The notes beneath the pieces are model-generated. The model saw nothing but the letters and a program-made list of their open reading frames with translations, did not search any database and was not told where the DNA came from. A stretch of DNA of 64,000 nt. Origin: Betaproteobacteria bacterium. Its GTDB lineage: Bacteria > Pseudomonadota > Gammaproteobacteria > Burkholderiales > Rhodocyclaceae. Positions 9,180 to 17,707 of the stretch are shown piece by piece. Location of the stretch: contig JACRAR010000062.1 in NCBI GenBank assembly GCA_016234745.1, positions 1 to 64,000 of the forward strand, written 5' to 3'. Made by a program: the position numbers and the translations under genes. The first letter of the stretch is position 1; each line of letters begins with the position of its first letter.

Positions 9180-9555
9180 CCGGGGAATTTTTCAGGCAAG
9201 CGCGCAAAGCCTTGCCTGACTGTCCCTGGCAGGCCGTCTGCACCTGTTGCTGCGCCAGGCAGCGCTGAGCATCTGGCGCCCGGCTGCAATCCGGAAGCGG
9301 CAGCTTTTCCTTCAGGCACTGGCGCTTGACGCTGCCGCGCTTGCTGCGGCAGGCTGCATGCGCTTGCTGGAGCGCCAGACAGCGCGCCGGGTCACGTGCT
9401 GCCGCGCAATCCGCGACAACCAGGTTCGGGCGCTGGTTGGCGCCGGTCAGCGGATTCCCGGAATTCGCCAGCGCTGCGCCGGCTGTGGCGGGTACGACGA
9501 GACTCAGGCACAAAACGCCTGCCCGGAGCGCGTCGTCAGCAAAGATTCTTTTCAT
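9127..9555 (-). CDS. Exported protein with two identical-spacing four-cysteine repeats
   Basis: A 142-residue protein of no recognised family. Residues 1-30 look like a signal peptide ending ATAGAALA. The mature part holds two repeats of about 41 residues, each with the spacing C-x8-C-x9-C-x10-C and the shared frame DC..RCLA.QQ..AC...CLK. Two helical hairpins, each held by two disulfides, would explain this in the periplasm. The last 18 residues lie over the 3' end of htpG on the opposite strand. PsiF-repeat proteins also have Cys near CLK motifs and are an alternative, but the spacing differs from my memory of that family. The gene is supported by the signal peptide and the regular repeat. 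Confidence 0.65.
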   Translation of the reverse strand: MKRIFADDALRAGVLCLSLVVPATAGAALANSGNPLTGANQRPNLVVADCAAARDPARCLALQQAHAACRSKRGSVKRQCLKEKLPLPDCSRAPDAQRCLAQQQVQTACQGQSGKALRACLKNSPVRQRKQQTLRPSPASAG

Positions 9556-9688
9556 GGGACACGCAGGGCGGCATAGGGGTATGTCGAATGGCGGGAGAGC
9601 AATGTATCATTAGCACTGTTCGCATGATTGGAAGTCCCTCGTAATTTCCCGGAGCGATTTCGCATCCTAACTGTCAAAGGTCATTCCA

Positions 9689-11314
9689 GTGAAGATCAAT
9701 TTACCCGTCACCCAAACCGAGCAGCCGTTTCCCAAGGGCAAATACATCGTTTCCAAGACCGATCTGAAGGGAATCACGACCTACGGCAATGATACTTTTT
9801 TCCAGATCAGCGGTTTTTCGCCCGAGGAACTGATCGGCAAGAACCACAATATCGTGCGCCATCCCGACATGCCGCCGTCGGCGTTCACCTGGCTCTGGAA
9901 TACCATCCAGGACGGCCGGCCGTGGCGCGGGACGGTCAAGAACCGCGCCAAGAATGGCGATTTCTACTGGGTCAACGCCCTGGTCGTGCCGGTGCGCAAG
10001 AACGATCAGACCATAGGCTACATGTCGGTTCGCACCGAACCCACCCGCGAACAGATTGCGGCTGCGGAGCCGCTCTACAAATCCCTCAAGGAGAGCGGCG
10101 CGAGCATCCCCGAACCCTCCGCCTGGCAAAGGGTCTCCCTGCGCAGCAAACTCGTGGGTCTGGCCGTTGGCATGGTGTTGCTGCAATGCCTGGGCGGATT
10201 GGTCGGACTGTTCGGCCATCATCTCGGCGCGTCTTCCGGCTTGATTGACGGGTTGCTGCAGCTAATTGGCGTTCTGGGCATCGCTGCCGGCGTAGCGCTG
10301 GTCATGCTGCAGCGCCAGACGCTGGATATTCTCGGCAAGATCACGGAGCGCCTCGATCACATCAGCCAGGGCGACCTCACGGATGAAATTCCCATTCATC
10401 GTCTGGATGAGCTGGGCAAACTCAATGACGGATTGCTCACCATGCAGACGCATCTCAAGGTGATGATGGCCGAAATCGCCGGGATGGCAGCGGCAGTAGG
10501 TGACAACGCCAAGACGCTGAGCCAGGAGATGGACGGGGTGTATCAGCAGTCGGAACAGCAGTCGAGTTCGGTGATGAATATCGCTAGCACCATGGAGGAA
10601 GTCAGTGCCTCGGTGCGACAGGTGGCCGATTCCGCCCAGACCGCCGCTGACGCTGTGAGCGAATCGAGCGTCAGCTTGCGCCAGGTCACCTCTCAGATGC
10701 AGCAAAGCCGGGAAGCTTCCCAGGCCGTGGTGACCACGGTATCCGATGCGAGCGCCACCATGCTGAACCTGTTTCAGTCGATCCAGCAGATTGGCACGAT
10801 CACCCAGGGCATCCACGAAATCGCCGAACAGACCAACCTGCTGGCGCTCAATGCCGCGATCGAGGCGGCCCGTGCCGGCGAAATGGGGCGAGGCTTCGCG
10901 GTGGTGGCCGATGAAGTTCGCAAGCTGGCGGAGCGATCGCGTGTACAGACCGACGAGATCGGCAAGACCGTGCAGGCCATTCAAATGGCGACCCAGGAAG
11001 CGGTCGGGAGCATGGATGCAGCCGGTGAGCAGGTGAAGAAAACCGATACGCAGATGGACGCTACTGAAGCCGGCCTGCTCAAGACCGCCGAGCAGGGGGA
11101 ACGCATCAGCGACATGGCGCGGCATATTGCCAGCGCCTCGGATGAACAATCGAAGGCGAGCGAGAATGTGACCCAGAATACCAGCCAGATCGCCGCCGCG
11201 ATCGAATCCAATCTGGCGATTCTCGCCGAGGCGCGCGCCAGTGCCGAGAATCTGGATGCGACGGCAGTGAAGCTGCATGAGCTGATCGAATACTTCCATT
11301 ATGTCAAGCGTTGA
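9689..11314 (+). CDS. Methyl-accepting chemotaxis protein with N-terminal PAS domain (Aer-like)
   Basis: A 541-residue energy or redox taxis receptor. Residues about 20-125 are a PAS domain (FFQISGFSPEELIGKNHNIVRHPDMP, then NRAKNGDFYWVNA) like the FAD-binding domain of Aer. Two hydrophobic stretches near 155-175 and 185-208 anchor it in the membrane with almost no periplasmic part. A HAMP-like segment follows, then the signalling domain with the conserved tip EQTNLLALNAAIEAARAGE near residue 380 that contacts CheA/CheW. The start codon is GTG at 9689 with an AAGG ribosome site about 9 bases upstream. FAD binding is inferred from the family. Confidence 0.92.
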   Translation: MKINLPVTQTEQPFPKGKYIVSKTDLKGITTYGNDTFFQISGFSPEELIGKNHNIVRHPDMPPSAFTWLWNTIQDGRPWRGTVKNRAKNGDFYWVNALVVPVRKNDQTIGYMSVRTEPTREQIAAAEPLYKSLKESGASIPEPSAWQRVSLRSKLVGLAVGMVLLQCLGGLVGLFGHHLGASSGLIDGLLQLIGVLGIAAGVALVMLQRQTLDILGKITERLDHISQGDLTDEIPIHRLDELGKLNDGLLTMQTHLKVMMAEIAGMAAAVGDNAKTLSQEMDGVYQQSEQQSSSVMNIASTMEEVSASVRQVADSAQTAADAVSESSVSLRQVTSQMQQSREASQAVVTTVSDASATMLNLFQSIQQIGTITQGIHEIAEQTNLLALNAAIEAARAGEMGRGFAVVADEVRKLAERSRVQTDEIGKTVQAIQMATQEAVGSMDAAGEQVKKTDTQMDATEAGLLKTAEQGERISDMARHIASASDEQSKASENVTQNTSQIAAAIESNLAILAEARASAENLDATAVKLHELIEYFHYVKR

Positions 11315-11413
11315 TGCGTTCGGCTGCGGCGCCTAGTACCCCAGCCCCAACTGCGGGTACGAGTTGCAGCCTGATCAGCCGGCTGTAGTTGCCCACCTGC
11401 CCGGGGTTTTCGC

Positions 11414-13228
11414 ATGAAAACTGTCGCGCCAGAAGCATCGGTCAAGGAACACCGCCTGAGCCTGGCGGAGACGATCGATGCCCTGGTTGCCGATGGCCTC
11501 GTGTCCGCTGCGACGGCTGAGCAATTCAAACAGGAACGCCGCTATTTCCGCGGCGACACCCATCCCCTCATCGCCATTGCCGAGCAGAAGTGGAAGGCCA
11601 ATCTACCCAACGGCGGCGCCGGTATTCTCGATCTCGACACCTTGACGCAGTGGCTGGCGCGCTGGGCGGGGCTCGACTACTTTCATATCGACCCGCTCAA
11701 GGTGGATTTTTCCGCAGTCACCGACTTGTTGTCGAGCGCGTACGCGACGCGCTTTCGCGTCTTGCCGGTGGAGGTCAAGGCGAACGAGGTGATCATCGCC
11801 ACGGCCGAGCCTTTCGAACGGGCCTGGGAAGATGAGCTAAGGCCGATCCTGCGCAAGAAAATCAGCCGGGTCATCAGCAATCCGCTCGACATCGCGCGCT
11901 ACCAGGTGGAGTTTTACAACCTCGCCAAATCGGTGAAGAGGGCGCTCGGCACCGGAGACGCAGGTGCGCCATCGAGCCTCTCGAATTTCGAGCAGCTGGT
12001 CGAACTGGGCAAAGGCAATCGCACCCTCGATGCCAACGACCAGCATATCGTGCATATCGTCGACTGGCTCTGGCAGTACGCCTTCGAGCAGCGCGCCAGC
12101 GATATCCACATCGAGCCGCGGCGCGATCTGGGCATCGTGCGCTTTCGTATAGATGGCGTGCTGCATCAGGTGTACCAGATCCCGATGCAGGTGCTCAACG
12201 CCATGACCAGCCGCATCAAGATCCTCGGCCGCATGGATGTGGTGGAGAAGCGTCGTCCGCAGGATGGCCGCATCAAGACCCGCACGCCGGAAGGGCAGGA
12301 AGTCGAGTTGCGCTTGTCCACCCTGCCGACCGCGTTCGGCGAGAAGCTGGTGATGCGCATTTTTGATCCCGGCGTGCTGGTCCGCGCCACGCGCGATCTG
12401 GGCTTTTCCGAAGAAGACAGCGAGCGCTGGCGGCAGATGACAGCCCAGACCAATGGCATCATTCTCGTCACCGGCCCGACCGGTTCAGGCAAGACCACGA
12501 CGCTGTACACCACGCTCAAGACGTTGGCTACTCCCGATGTCAATGTCTGCACCATCGAGGATCCGATCGAGATGGTCGAACCGGCCTTCAACCAGGTGCA
12601 GGTCCAGCTTGCCGTCGAGATGGGCTTTGCCGAGGGTATACGGGCGCTGATGCGGCAGGATCCGGACATCATCATGGTGGGCGAGATCCGCGATGTCGCC
12701 ACCGCCGACATGGCGATCCAGGCCGCGCTCACCGGGCATCTGGTGCTTTCCTCGCTGCACACCAACGATGCGCCTTCAGCGATCACGCGCCTGCTCGACC
12801 TGGGCGTACCAGCTTATCTGCTCAATTCCACCATCCTCTGCGTCATGGCACAGCGCCTGGTACGCACGCTCTGCCCGCATTGCAAGAAGAGCAGCCCTCT
12901 CGATGCCGACGACGAGAAGCTGTGGAAGGATCTGGTGAGCCCATGGAAAGCGGCCAAGCCGACCCAGCTTTATCGTCCGGTGGGTTGTCTCGAGTGCCGC
13001 ATGACCGGCTACCTGGGGCGGGTCGGCATCTACGAGATCCTGACGTTATCGCATGAAGTGAAGCAACTCATCGGCGAAGCTGCCGATCTCGCGAAAATTC
13101 GCGAACAGGCGACGCGCGAAGGCATGAAACCGTTGCGTATTTCGGGCGCGATGAAAGTTGCCGCCGGCCTCACCACCATCGAAGAGGTCATCAAGGTGGC
13201 GCCCCCTTCTGCGCGCAAGGGGGGGTGA
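11414..13228 (+). CDS. GspE/PilB family secretion or pilus assembly ATPase
   Basis: A 604-residue hexameric-type ATPase of type II secretion or type IV pilus systems. An N-terminal GspE-type domain covers about residues 20-170. Walker A GPTGSGKTTT is near residue 353, followed by the Asp box (CTIEDPIE), Walker B (DPDIIMVGEIRD) and the His box (LTGHLVLSSLHTNDA). A zinc tetracysteine is formed by CPHC near 487 and CLEC near 525. All motifs are intact. No other pilus or secretion gene is near, so this is an orphan. The function could be pilus extension, type II secretion, or a dedicated paralogue; the sequence does not decide. Confidence 0.85.
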   Translation: MKTVAPEASVKEHRLSLAETIDALVADGLVSAATAEQFKQERRYFRGDTHPLIAIAEQKWKANLPNGGAGILDLDTLTQWLARWAGLDYFHIDPLKVDFSAVTDLLSSAYATRFRVLPVEVKANEVIIATAEPFERAWEDELRPILRKKISRVISNPLDIARYQVEFYNLAKSVKRALGTGDAGAPSSLSNFEQLVELGKGNRTLDANDQHIVHIVDWLWQYAFEQRASDIHIEPRRDLGIVRFRIDGVLHQVYQIPMQVLNAMTSRIKILGRMDVVEKRRPQDGRIKTRTPEGQEVELRLSTLPTAFGEKLVMRIFDPGVLVRATRDLGFSEEDSERWRQMTAQTNGIILVTGPTGSGKTTTLYTTLKTLATPDVNVCTIEDPIEMVEPAFNQVQVQLAVEMGFAEGIRALMRQDPDIIMVGEIRDVATADMAIQAALTGHLVLSSLHTNDAPSAITRLLDLGVPAYLLNSTILCVMAQRLVRTLCPHCKKSSPLDADDEKLWKDLVSPWKAAKPTQLYRPVGCLECRMTGYLGRVGIYEILTLSHEVKQLIGEAADLAKIREQATREGMKPLRISGAMKVAAGLTTIEEVIKVAPPSARKGG

Positions 13229-13241
13229 GTTCGCGCCCGGT

Positions 13242-13270
13242 TTCCCCGATTTCCGGTCTTCTCGTATAAT
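13242..13270 (+). promoter_or_regulatory. Probable sigma-70 promoter of tRNA-Asp
   Basis: A perfect TATAAT lies at 13265-13270, with a weak TTCCCC at the -35 position 17 bases upstream. Transcription would start near 13277, leaving a leader of about 50 bases before the tRNA. Confidence 0.55.
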
Positions 13271-13328
13271 GCGCCGGTACGTCAGCGCGATCAAAGGCAA
13301 ACACGTCTTGCCGGTGCAGCGCGCATCT

Positions 13329-13405
13329 GGAGTGGTAGTTCAGTTGGTTAGAATACCGGCCTGTCACGCCGGGGGTCGCGGGTTCGAGTCCCGTCCACTC
13401 CGCCA
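13329..13405 (+). tRNA. tRNA-Asp (GTC)
   Basis: A 77-base cloverleaf with encoded CCA end. The acceptor stem GGAGTGG pairs with CCACTCC, the D-arm contains AGTTGGTTAGA, the anticodon GTC is at 13363-13365 in CTGTCAC, and the T-arm reads GGGTTCGAGTCCC. The sequence is close to the Escherichia coli tRNA-Asp pattern. It stands alone, not in a tRNA cluster. Confidence 0.97.
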
Positions 13406-13442
13406 ACCACTTGATATCTAATGATCCGCTCGCGAGTTCTTT

Positions 13443-13482
13443 TTGTCGCATCGTTGTATCGTTGCATTGTTGCATTGTTGCA
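13443..13482. repeat. Five tandem 8-bp units (TYGTTGYA type)
   Basis: Units of the form TTGTCGCA, TCGTTGTA, TCGTTGCA, TTGTTGCA, TTGTTGCA follow each other between tRNA-Asp and the double-receiver gene. The slight variation argues for an older slippage-prone tract. It lies just upstream of the gene starting at 13515, so copy-number change could affect its 5' leader. Confidence 0.6.
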
Positions 13483-13514
13483 TCGTCAGCAAATAATACA
13501 AAAGGATAATCAAG

Positions 13515-14432
13515 ATGGATGCCAATCCTCTACGCAGGATTTTGGTTGTGGACGACGAATCCAATGTGGTTAAAGCCGTTGCGCGCGAACTAAATTCGCC
13601 GCCGTTTGTGCGCTACCGGTATCAGGTCGAAGGCTTCACCGACCCGCAACGCGCCTTGGAACTGGCCAGGGAACAAACGTTTGATGCAGTCATCTGCGAC
13701 TACCGCATGCCAGGCATGGACGGGCTTGAGTTCTTAAGAGCCCTGGCGCTTATTCAGCCCGACTGCATATGCCTGGTCCTGAGCGGACAGACGGACAGGG
13801 AGGCACTGATTCACATGATCAACGAAATCCATATCTACCGCTTTATTCCGAAGCCCTGGCACGACTACTACCTGAAAGGCTCCCTCTATCAGGCGATCGA
13901 TTATGGCGCTGCATTGAGCGAGAATCGCAGGCTCTCCAAAATTCTCAGAGAGCAGACTCCGCTTCCCATTGAGGGGGGAGAAATGGATCAGTTGTTGATC
14001 GTCGATGACGATCCAGGCATCCTGAATAGCATTTCTCGCGCGCTCACCCATTACAGCGGACCAACGTTGAATAAGGACCGACTCAGCATCCATCTGACCC
14101 AGTCGCCTATTCGCGCCATAGAAATGGCGGAGAAGATTCAGTTTTCCTGCATCATTGCCGACTTCAAGATGCCTGAGATGAGCGGCATTGATCTATTGCA
14201 AAAGTTCTACGATCTTCAACCGGGCTGTGCCCGCATTCTGCTTAGTGGACAAATTACCAAGGACGATCTGATCTATGCGATCGATTCCCCCCGCATCTTC
14301 GCCTTCATAGACAAGCCCTGGACGGATTACGATCTAAAGGCGTGCATTGCCCTTGCCCTCGCGCGGCGGCGGATTGATATGGAAAACGCAAAGCTGGCGC
14401 AGATGGTCAAAGCGAGCAGTCAAGCAAGCTGA
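13515..14432 (+). CDS. Tandem double-receiver response regulator
   Basis: A 305-residue protein made of two receiver domains and no output domain. Receiver 1 (about 8-130) has VVDDES, the phospho-acceptor in VICDYRMPGMDG, and the Lys in FIPKPW. Receiver 2 (about 156-285) has IVDDDPG, IIADFKMPEMSG and FIDKPW. The KPW ending after the conserved Lys is common in receivers attached to HD-GYP domains. The gene converges with an HD-GYP gene and overlaps it by 13 bases at the 3' ends, suggesting the two work together. It is cytosolic, with no transmembrane segment. Confidence 0.9.
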   Translation: MDANPLRRILVVDDESNVVKAVARELNSPPFVRYRYQVEGFTDPQRALELAREQTFDAVICDYRMPGMDGLEFLRALALIQPDCICLVLSGQTDREALIHMINEIHIYRFIPKPWHDYYLKGSLYQAIDYGAALSENRRLSKILREQTPLPIEGGEMDQLLIVDDDPGILNSISRALTHYSGPTLNKDRLSIHLTQSPIRAIEMAEKIQFSCIIADFKMPEMSGIDLLQKFYDLQPGCARILLSGQITKDDLIYAIDSPRIFAFIDKPWTDYDLKACIALALARRRIDMENAKLAQMVKASSQAS

Positions 14433-15688
14433 CGGCTCAGCGGCAGGGCCGCCGCCATTGAGGCCGGCATATCGCTGGCCGCTGCGTCAACGATCTCGGC
14501 ATCGATGCGTCCTTTGGCGACCAGCTGCTTCAGGAAGTCGAGCACTGCCGCAGCGCTCAAACCGGCACGATAGGGGCGATTCTGCGCCATGGCCTGAAAG
14601 ATATCGGCGACTCGCAGAATGCGTGCCTCGAGAGGCAAGGTATCACCCGCCAGATGAAACGGGTAGCCTTTCCCGTCGGGCTCTTCATGGTGGTGGGCCG
14701 CCCATTGGGCAATATCTTCAAACCCCTTGATATGTCTCAGAATCTGATAGGTCTCGAAGCTGTGCGTGTTAATGATCTTGCGTTCGCGTTCGTCCAGCGC
14801 GCTCGGTTTATCGAGCACTTCGTCAGGTACCCGGAGTTTGCCAAGATCGTGCAACAAACCGGCGATCTCGATCTTGTCGCAATTCAGCGGACTCACATTC
14901 ATGCGTTCGGCCAATAAGCGGGAGAGTTGTGCGACGCCCAGGGAATGCTCGGCTGTAAACTGACTCTTGGCATCCACGATGCGGGAGAAAATGCGGGCAA
15001 GCTGCTTGAGTTCAGACACGGAGGCACGACAGGGTTCCGCGCGAAGCTGCATATCCTGCAGCAATGCTTGAATGCTTCTGGGTTCCAGTTGCAACCAGAA
15101 GGCTTCGGAGGCCGACACGGCCAGAAAGCTTTCCACCAGTAGCGGCGAGAAGTAGGTGCCGGCGTTGTCGCTGATCTTTGTTTGGATCTCCGCGGTATGC
15201 ATAAGTAGCGAGCCGTTCGCGTAGTGCGCCGCCGCCAAGGCATCGACCCGATCCACCATATAAATCAGGTTGGCCTGTTCTGCCACCGCTCTGGTTACTT
15301 CGTTCATGGTGGACAGCTTGTCCCAGCGCGTATGATGAAAATGCACCGGGTCGGCCAGCCGTGCCAAAGGGACGAAATCCTGAAGAAGCTGGTAGCCGAT
15401 TTCGCAGTGCACCTGGGAGCCGCTCCAGTCGAACTGGGTCACCAACTGGTTATGGGTACTCGTCGACGAGACGCCGATATCGTGCAGCATGCCAAGGTCG
15501 AACAAGAATGAGGTTTCAGCCTGACTCTTGCCTAGCGCCTGGGCGCAAGCCGCCGCCATGATGCCGACTCGCTTGCCGTGCCCGACATCATCGATGCCGA
15601 CCAGGTCCAGCGCATCCGACAACGCGTAGATCACTTGGTGAAGGTCTACATCTATCGTATCCGAGATGCTGGCGGAATTGAGGCTCAT
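14420..15688 (-). CDS. HD and HD-GYP domain protein (probable cyclic-di-GMP phosphodiesterase)
   Basis: A 422-residue cytosolic protein. The N-terminal half has an HD-like signature (HGKRVGI, then LGMLHDIG, then HFHHTRWD). The C-terminal half (about 215-400) is an HD-GYP domain with HSLGVAQ, LLHDLGKL, AHHHEEPDGKGYP and VADIFQAMAQNRPYR. HD-GYP enzymes break down cyclic-di-GMP. The ligand set looks complete in the C-terminal domain. The start at 15688 (MSLNSASI) was chosen over a longer frame that only overlaps the upstream methyltransferase gene. It converges with the double-receiver gene, a likely partner, and follows the methyltransferase gene by 35 bases. Confidence 0.85.
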   Translation of the reverse strand: MSLNSASISDTIDVDLHQVIYALSDALDLVGIDDVGHGKRVGIMAAACAQALGKSQAETSFLFDLGMLHDIGVSSTSTHNQLVTQFDWSGSQVHCEIGYQLLQDFVPLARLADPVHFHHTRWDKLSTMNEVTRAVAEQANLIYMVDRVDALAAAHYANGSLLMHTAEIQTKISDNAGTYFSPLLVESFLAVSASEAFWLQLEPRSIQALLQDMQLRAEPCRASVSELKQLARIFSRIVDAKSQFTAEHSLGVAQLSRLLAERMNVSPLNCDKIEIAGLLHDLGKLRVPDEVLDKPSALDERERKIINTHSFETYQILRHIKGFEDIAQWAAHHHEEPDGKGYPFHLAGDTLPLEARILRVADIFQAMAQNRPYRAGLSAAAVLDFLKQLVAKGRIDAEIVDAAASDMPASMAAALPLSRQLA

Positions 15689-15723
15689 GGCGAGATTCCT
15701 TGAGTTGGCGTTGTCACGACATA

Positions 15724-16506
15724 TCAGGATGCATCGGTCGAGTTCTTGTGCAGGCGGGGAATGAGTTTCGGTGTGCGCTTCTGGTATTTGCGATAGGCTT
15801 CGCCGTGGGATTCCAACAGATCGCGTTCTTCGAAGTACAGTCCAATCAGTACATAGATCAGCATGACCGCGGCGAACAGCAGATGGCCTGCGGTCATGGT
15901 CGGGGTCGCCCAGAATCCGATGATCTGTCCCAGCATGATGGGATGCCGCACCCAGCGGTAGTAGACACGCTCGCGAAATTCCGAGGGCAGGCACAGCCTG
16001 CGGCGAAAGTAGGCAATGCTCTGCTTCAGACCCACCAGCTCGAAATGGTTGGTCATGAAGGTTGCCGAGACCGCGATGAACCATCCCGCAGCGAACAGGA
16101 TCCACACGGAAATCCGCGCCCATTCGGCTTCAATATCCCAGATCAGGGCGGGAATGGGACGCCACTGCCACATCACCAGAGCCAGCAGAAGGCTGGAGAC
16201 GGCAACATAGGTGGTGCGTTCGAGCGGTTGGGGAATGATCTGCTGCAAGCGGGCCTTGAATCCGGGGCGGGCCATGACGCTATGCTGCAGGCCAAAGAGG
16301 GCGAGCAGCAGGATGTCGACGGTCGTCGCCCATAGAGGTTCCGCGGCGGGTCCTCGGTCGATGCTGAGCGGGACCAGAAAGTTGCAGAGGAAACCGACAC
16401 AATAAATCACGACGACATTGAATGCCACGTAGGCGGCTACGCCGTAAGCGAGGGCGAAAGAACGCAGCAAAGCGCCAGCCGGAAAGTTCGTGGAATTCTC
16501 TGTCAT
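15724..16506 (-). CDS. NnrU/isoprenylcysteine methyltransferase-like membrane protein, probable methanethiol S-methyltransferase (MddA type)
   Basis: A polytopic membrane protein of about 260 residues. The motifs FGLQHSVMARPGFK near the middle and RWVRHPIMLGQIIGFWATPTMT with GHLLFA and the C-terminal EERDL resemble MddA, which methylates methanethiol to dimethyl sulfide using SAM. They also fit the wider NnrU and isoprenylcysteine methyltransferase group, so the substrate is inference. The ATG at 16506 has a GGAG site about nine bases upstream; a second ATG at 16539 would add 11 residues. The HD-GYP gene follows 35 bases downstream. Confidence 0.7.
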   Translation of the reverse strand: MTENSTNFPAGALLRSFALAYGVAAYVAFNVVVIYCVGFLCNFLVPLSIDRGPAAEPLWATTVDILLLALFGLQHSVMARPGFKARLQQIIPQPLERTTYVAVSSLLLALVMWQWRPIPALIWDIEAEWARISVWILFAAGWFIAVSATFMTNHFELVGLKQSIAYFRRRLCLPSEFRERVYYRWVRHPIMLGQIIGFWATPTMTAGHLLFAAVMLIYVLIGLYFEERDLLESHGEAYRKYQKRTPKLIPRLHKNSTDAS

Positions 16507-16661
16507 ATATAGGGCGCTCCCTGAGTCTGGGGTTCTCATTAACGGGGATGAAAAATATTGATCGTGCCGAACATCGGCATGAATAGCAAGTTCGACTTTC
16601 TGGGCATGCCGGTGTGCATCCGATTCGCGTAAGATTTGGCCTGGTTTGTTGGAGTTCGAGT

Positions 16662-17120
16662 ATGAAAACTGTGGTTCAGCGTGTCACTGATGCTGCGGTC
16701 AGGGTCGATGGACGGGTCGTCGGCCAGGTCAGCCCTGGACCGGGGCTGCTGGTTCTGGCCGGGTTCGAGGACGAAGACACGGAGGCTGATCTTGAATGGA
16801 TGGCGCGCAAATTGGTCGGGCTACGCATTTTCCCGGATGACAGGGGCGTGATGAATCGCAGTGTTGTCGATATTTCAGGGCAGATTCTGGCAGTATCCCA
16901 ATTCACTTTGTTTGCTTCCCTGAAAAAAGGCAACCGGCCTTCGTGGGGACGCGCGGCGCGCGGAGAAATTTCGCAGCCCCTGTTTTCCCGCTTTGTCGAT
17001 CTGCTCGGCAAGACGCTGGGACGCCCCGTGCAAACCGGGACTTTTGGCGCCGACATGCAGGTGAGCCTGACCAACGATGGACCGGTGACAGTCGTCATCG
17101 ACTCGAAAAATCCGGAATGA
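16662..17120 (+). CDS. dtd: D-aminoacyl-tRNA deacylase
   Basis: A 152-residue DTD enzyme that removes D-amino acids mischarged on tRNA in the cytosol. Signature motifs are VVQRVTDAAVRVDG at the start, SQFTLFASLKKGNRPSW in the middle (active-site region), and TNDGPVTVVID near the end, the Gly-cisPro-type gate. The start at 16662 follows GGAG with suitable spacing. An upstream in-frame ATG at 16614 would add 16 residues without family support. Confidence 0.95.
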   Translation: MKTVVQRVTDAAVRVDGRVVGQVSPGPGLLVLAGFEDEDTEADLEWMARKLVGLRIFPDDRGVMNRSVVDISGQILAVSQFTLFASLKKGNRPSWGRAARGEISQPLFSRFVDLLGKTLGRPVQTGTFGADMQVSLTNDGPVTVVIDSKNPE

Positions 17121-17152
17121 TTGTTGATCGGCCTGACCGTGGGGCGGCCGAT

Positions 17153-17629
17153 CTAGGCCTGGTTCGAGCGCGTCGCGGGATCGGTGAGTTGATTCAGCGC
17201 CATGTTCGTTTGATTCATCGCCTGCTGCATGGCCTCGACGAAACCGCTGTTCTGGCTGGGCAGGGTGCCGAAGAAGGTTTTGAAGGATGCCATCATCTCG
17301 TTGCTGCCGCCAGCCAACTGCTCGACCAGCAGGCGGCTGAATTCCATGCGAGAATCATTGCCGATTTCCGCAATTTCGCGGGCGGCGTCGATCATTGTCT
17401 GCATGGTTTTCTTGGTGAATTGCGTGCGCAAAGTCACCGCCTGCTGAGGGTCCTCGGCAGAAGCAATCGCGTTGGCGTTGTCCACATTGGCTTGAAACAG
17501 CATATTCGCCACCTTCATCTGGATCGCCACGATGGCTTGCAGGTTCTCGATCGAGGTCTGAGCCAGATGAACCGCCGATTCCATGTTCTTGCGATGCAAT
17601 TCATTGAACTGCCGAGGTTTTGTTGCCAT
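17153..17629 (-). CDS. Phasin family protein
   Basis: A 158-residue helical protein with FNELHRKNMESAVHLAQTSIENLQAI and a long amphipathic middle, matching phasins that coat polyhydroxyalkanoate granules and influence their number and size. The start MATKPRQ at 17629 follows GAAGGGAA; the longer upstream frame overlaps the neighbouring gene. Storage polymer synthesis genes are not in this window, but an acetoacetyl-CoA ligase and a MaoC-type hydratase at 51.7-54.7 kb fit the same metabolism. Confidence 0.88.
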   Translation of the reverse strand: MATKPRQFNELHRKNMESAVHLAQTSIENLQAIVAIQMKVANMLFQANVDNANAIASAEDPQQAVTLRTQFTKKTMQTMIDAAREIAEIGNDSRMEFSRLLVEQLAGGSNEMMASFKTFFGTLPSQNSGFVEAMQQAMNQTNMALNQLTDPATRSNQA

Positions 17630-17707
17630 ACGTTTCCCTTCGTGAGGCTCGCATGTTGGAGTTTGCCATAACTTGCGCTTTCCATGCACCTGAACCATGA
17701 TTCCGGG

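Noticed and set aside
13443-13482. Possible CRISPR array
   Set aside because: The 8-bp units are directly adjacent, with no spacers, and no cas genes are present.
15689-16123. N-terminal extension of the HD-GYP protein
   Set aside because: The extension lies in another frame of the methyltransferase gene and has no homology to the domain; ATG at 15688 is a natural start.
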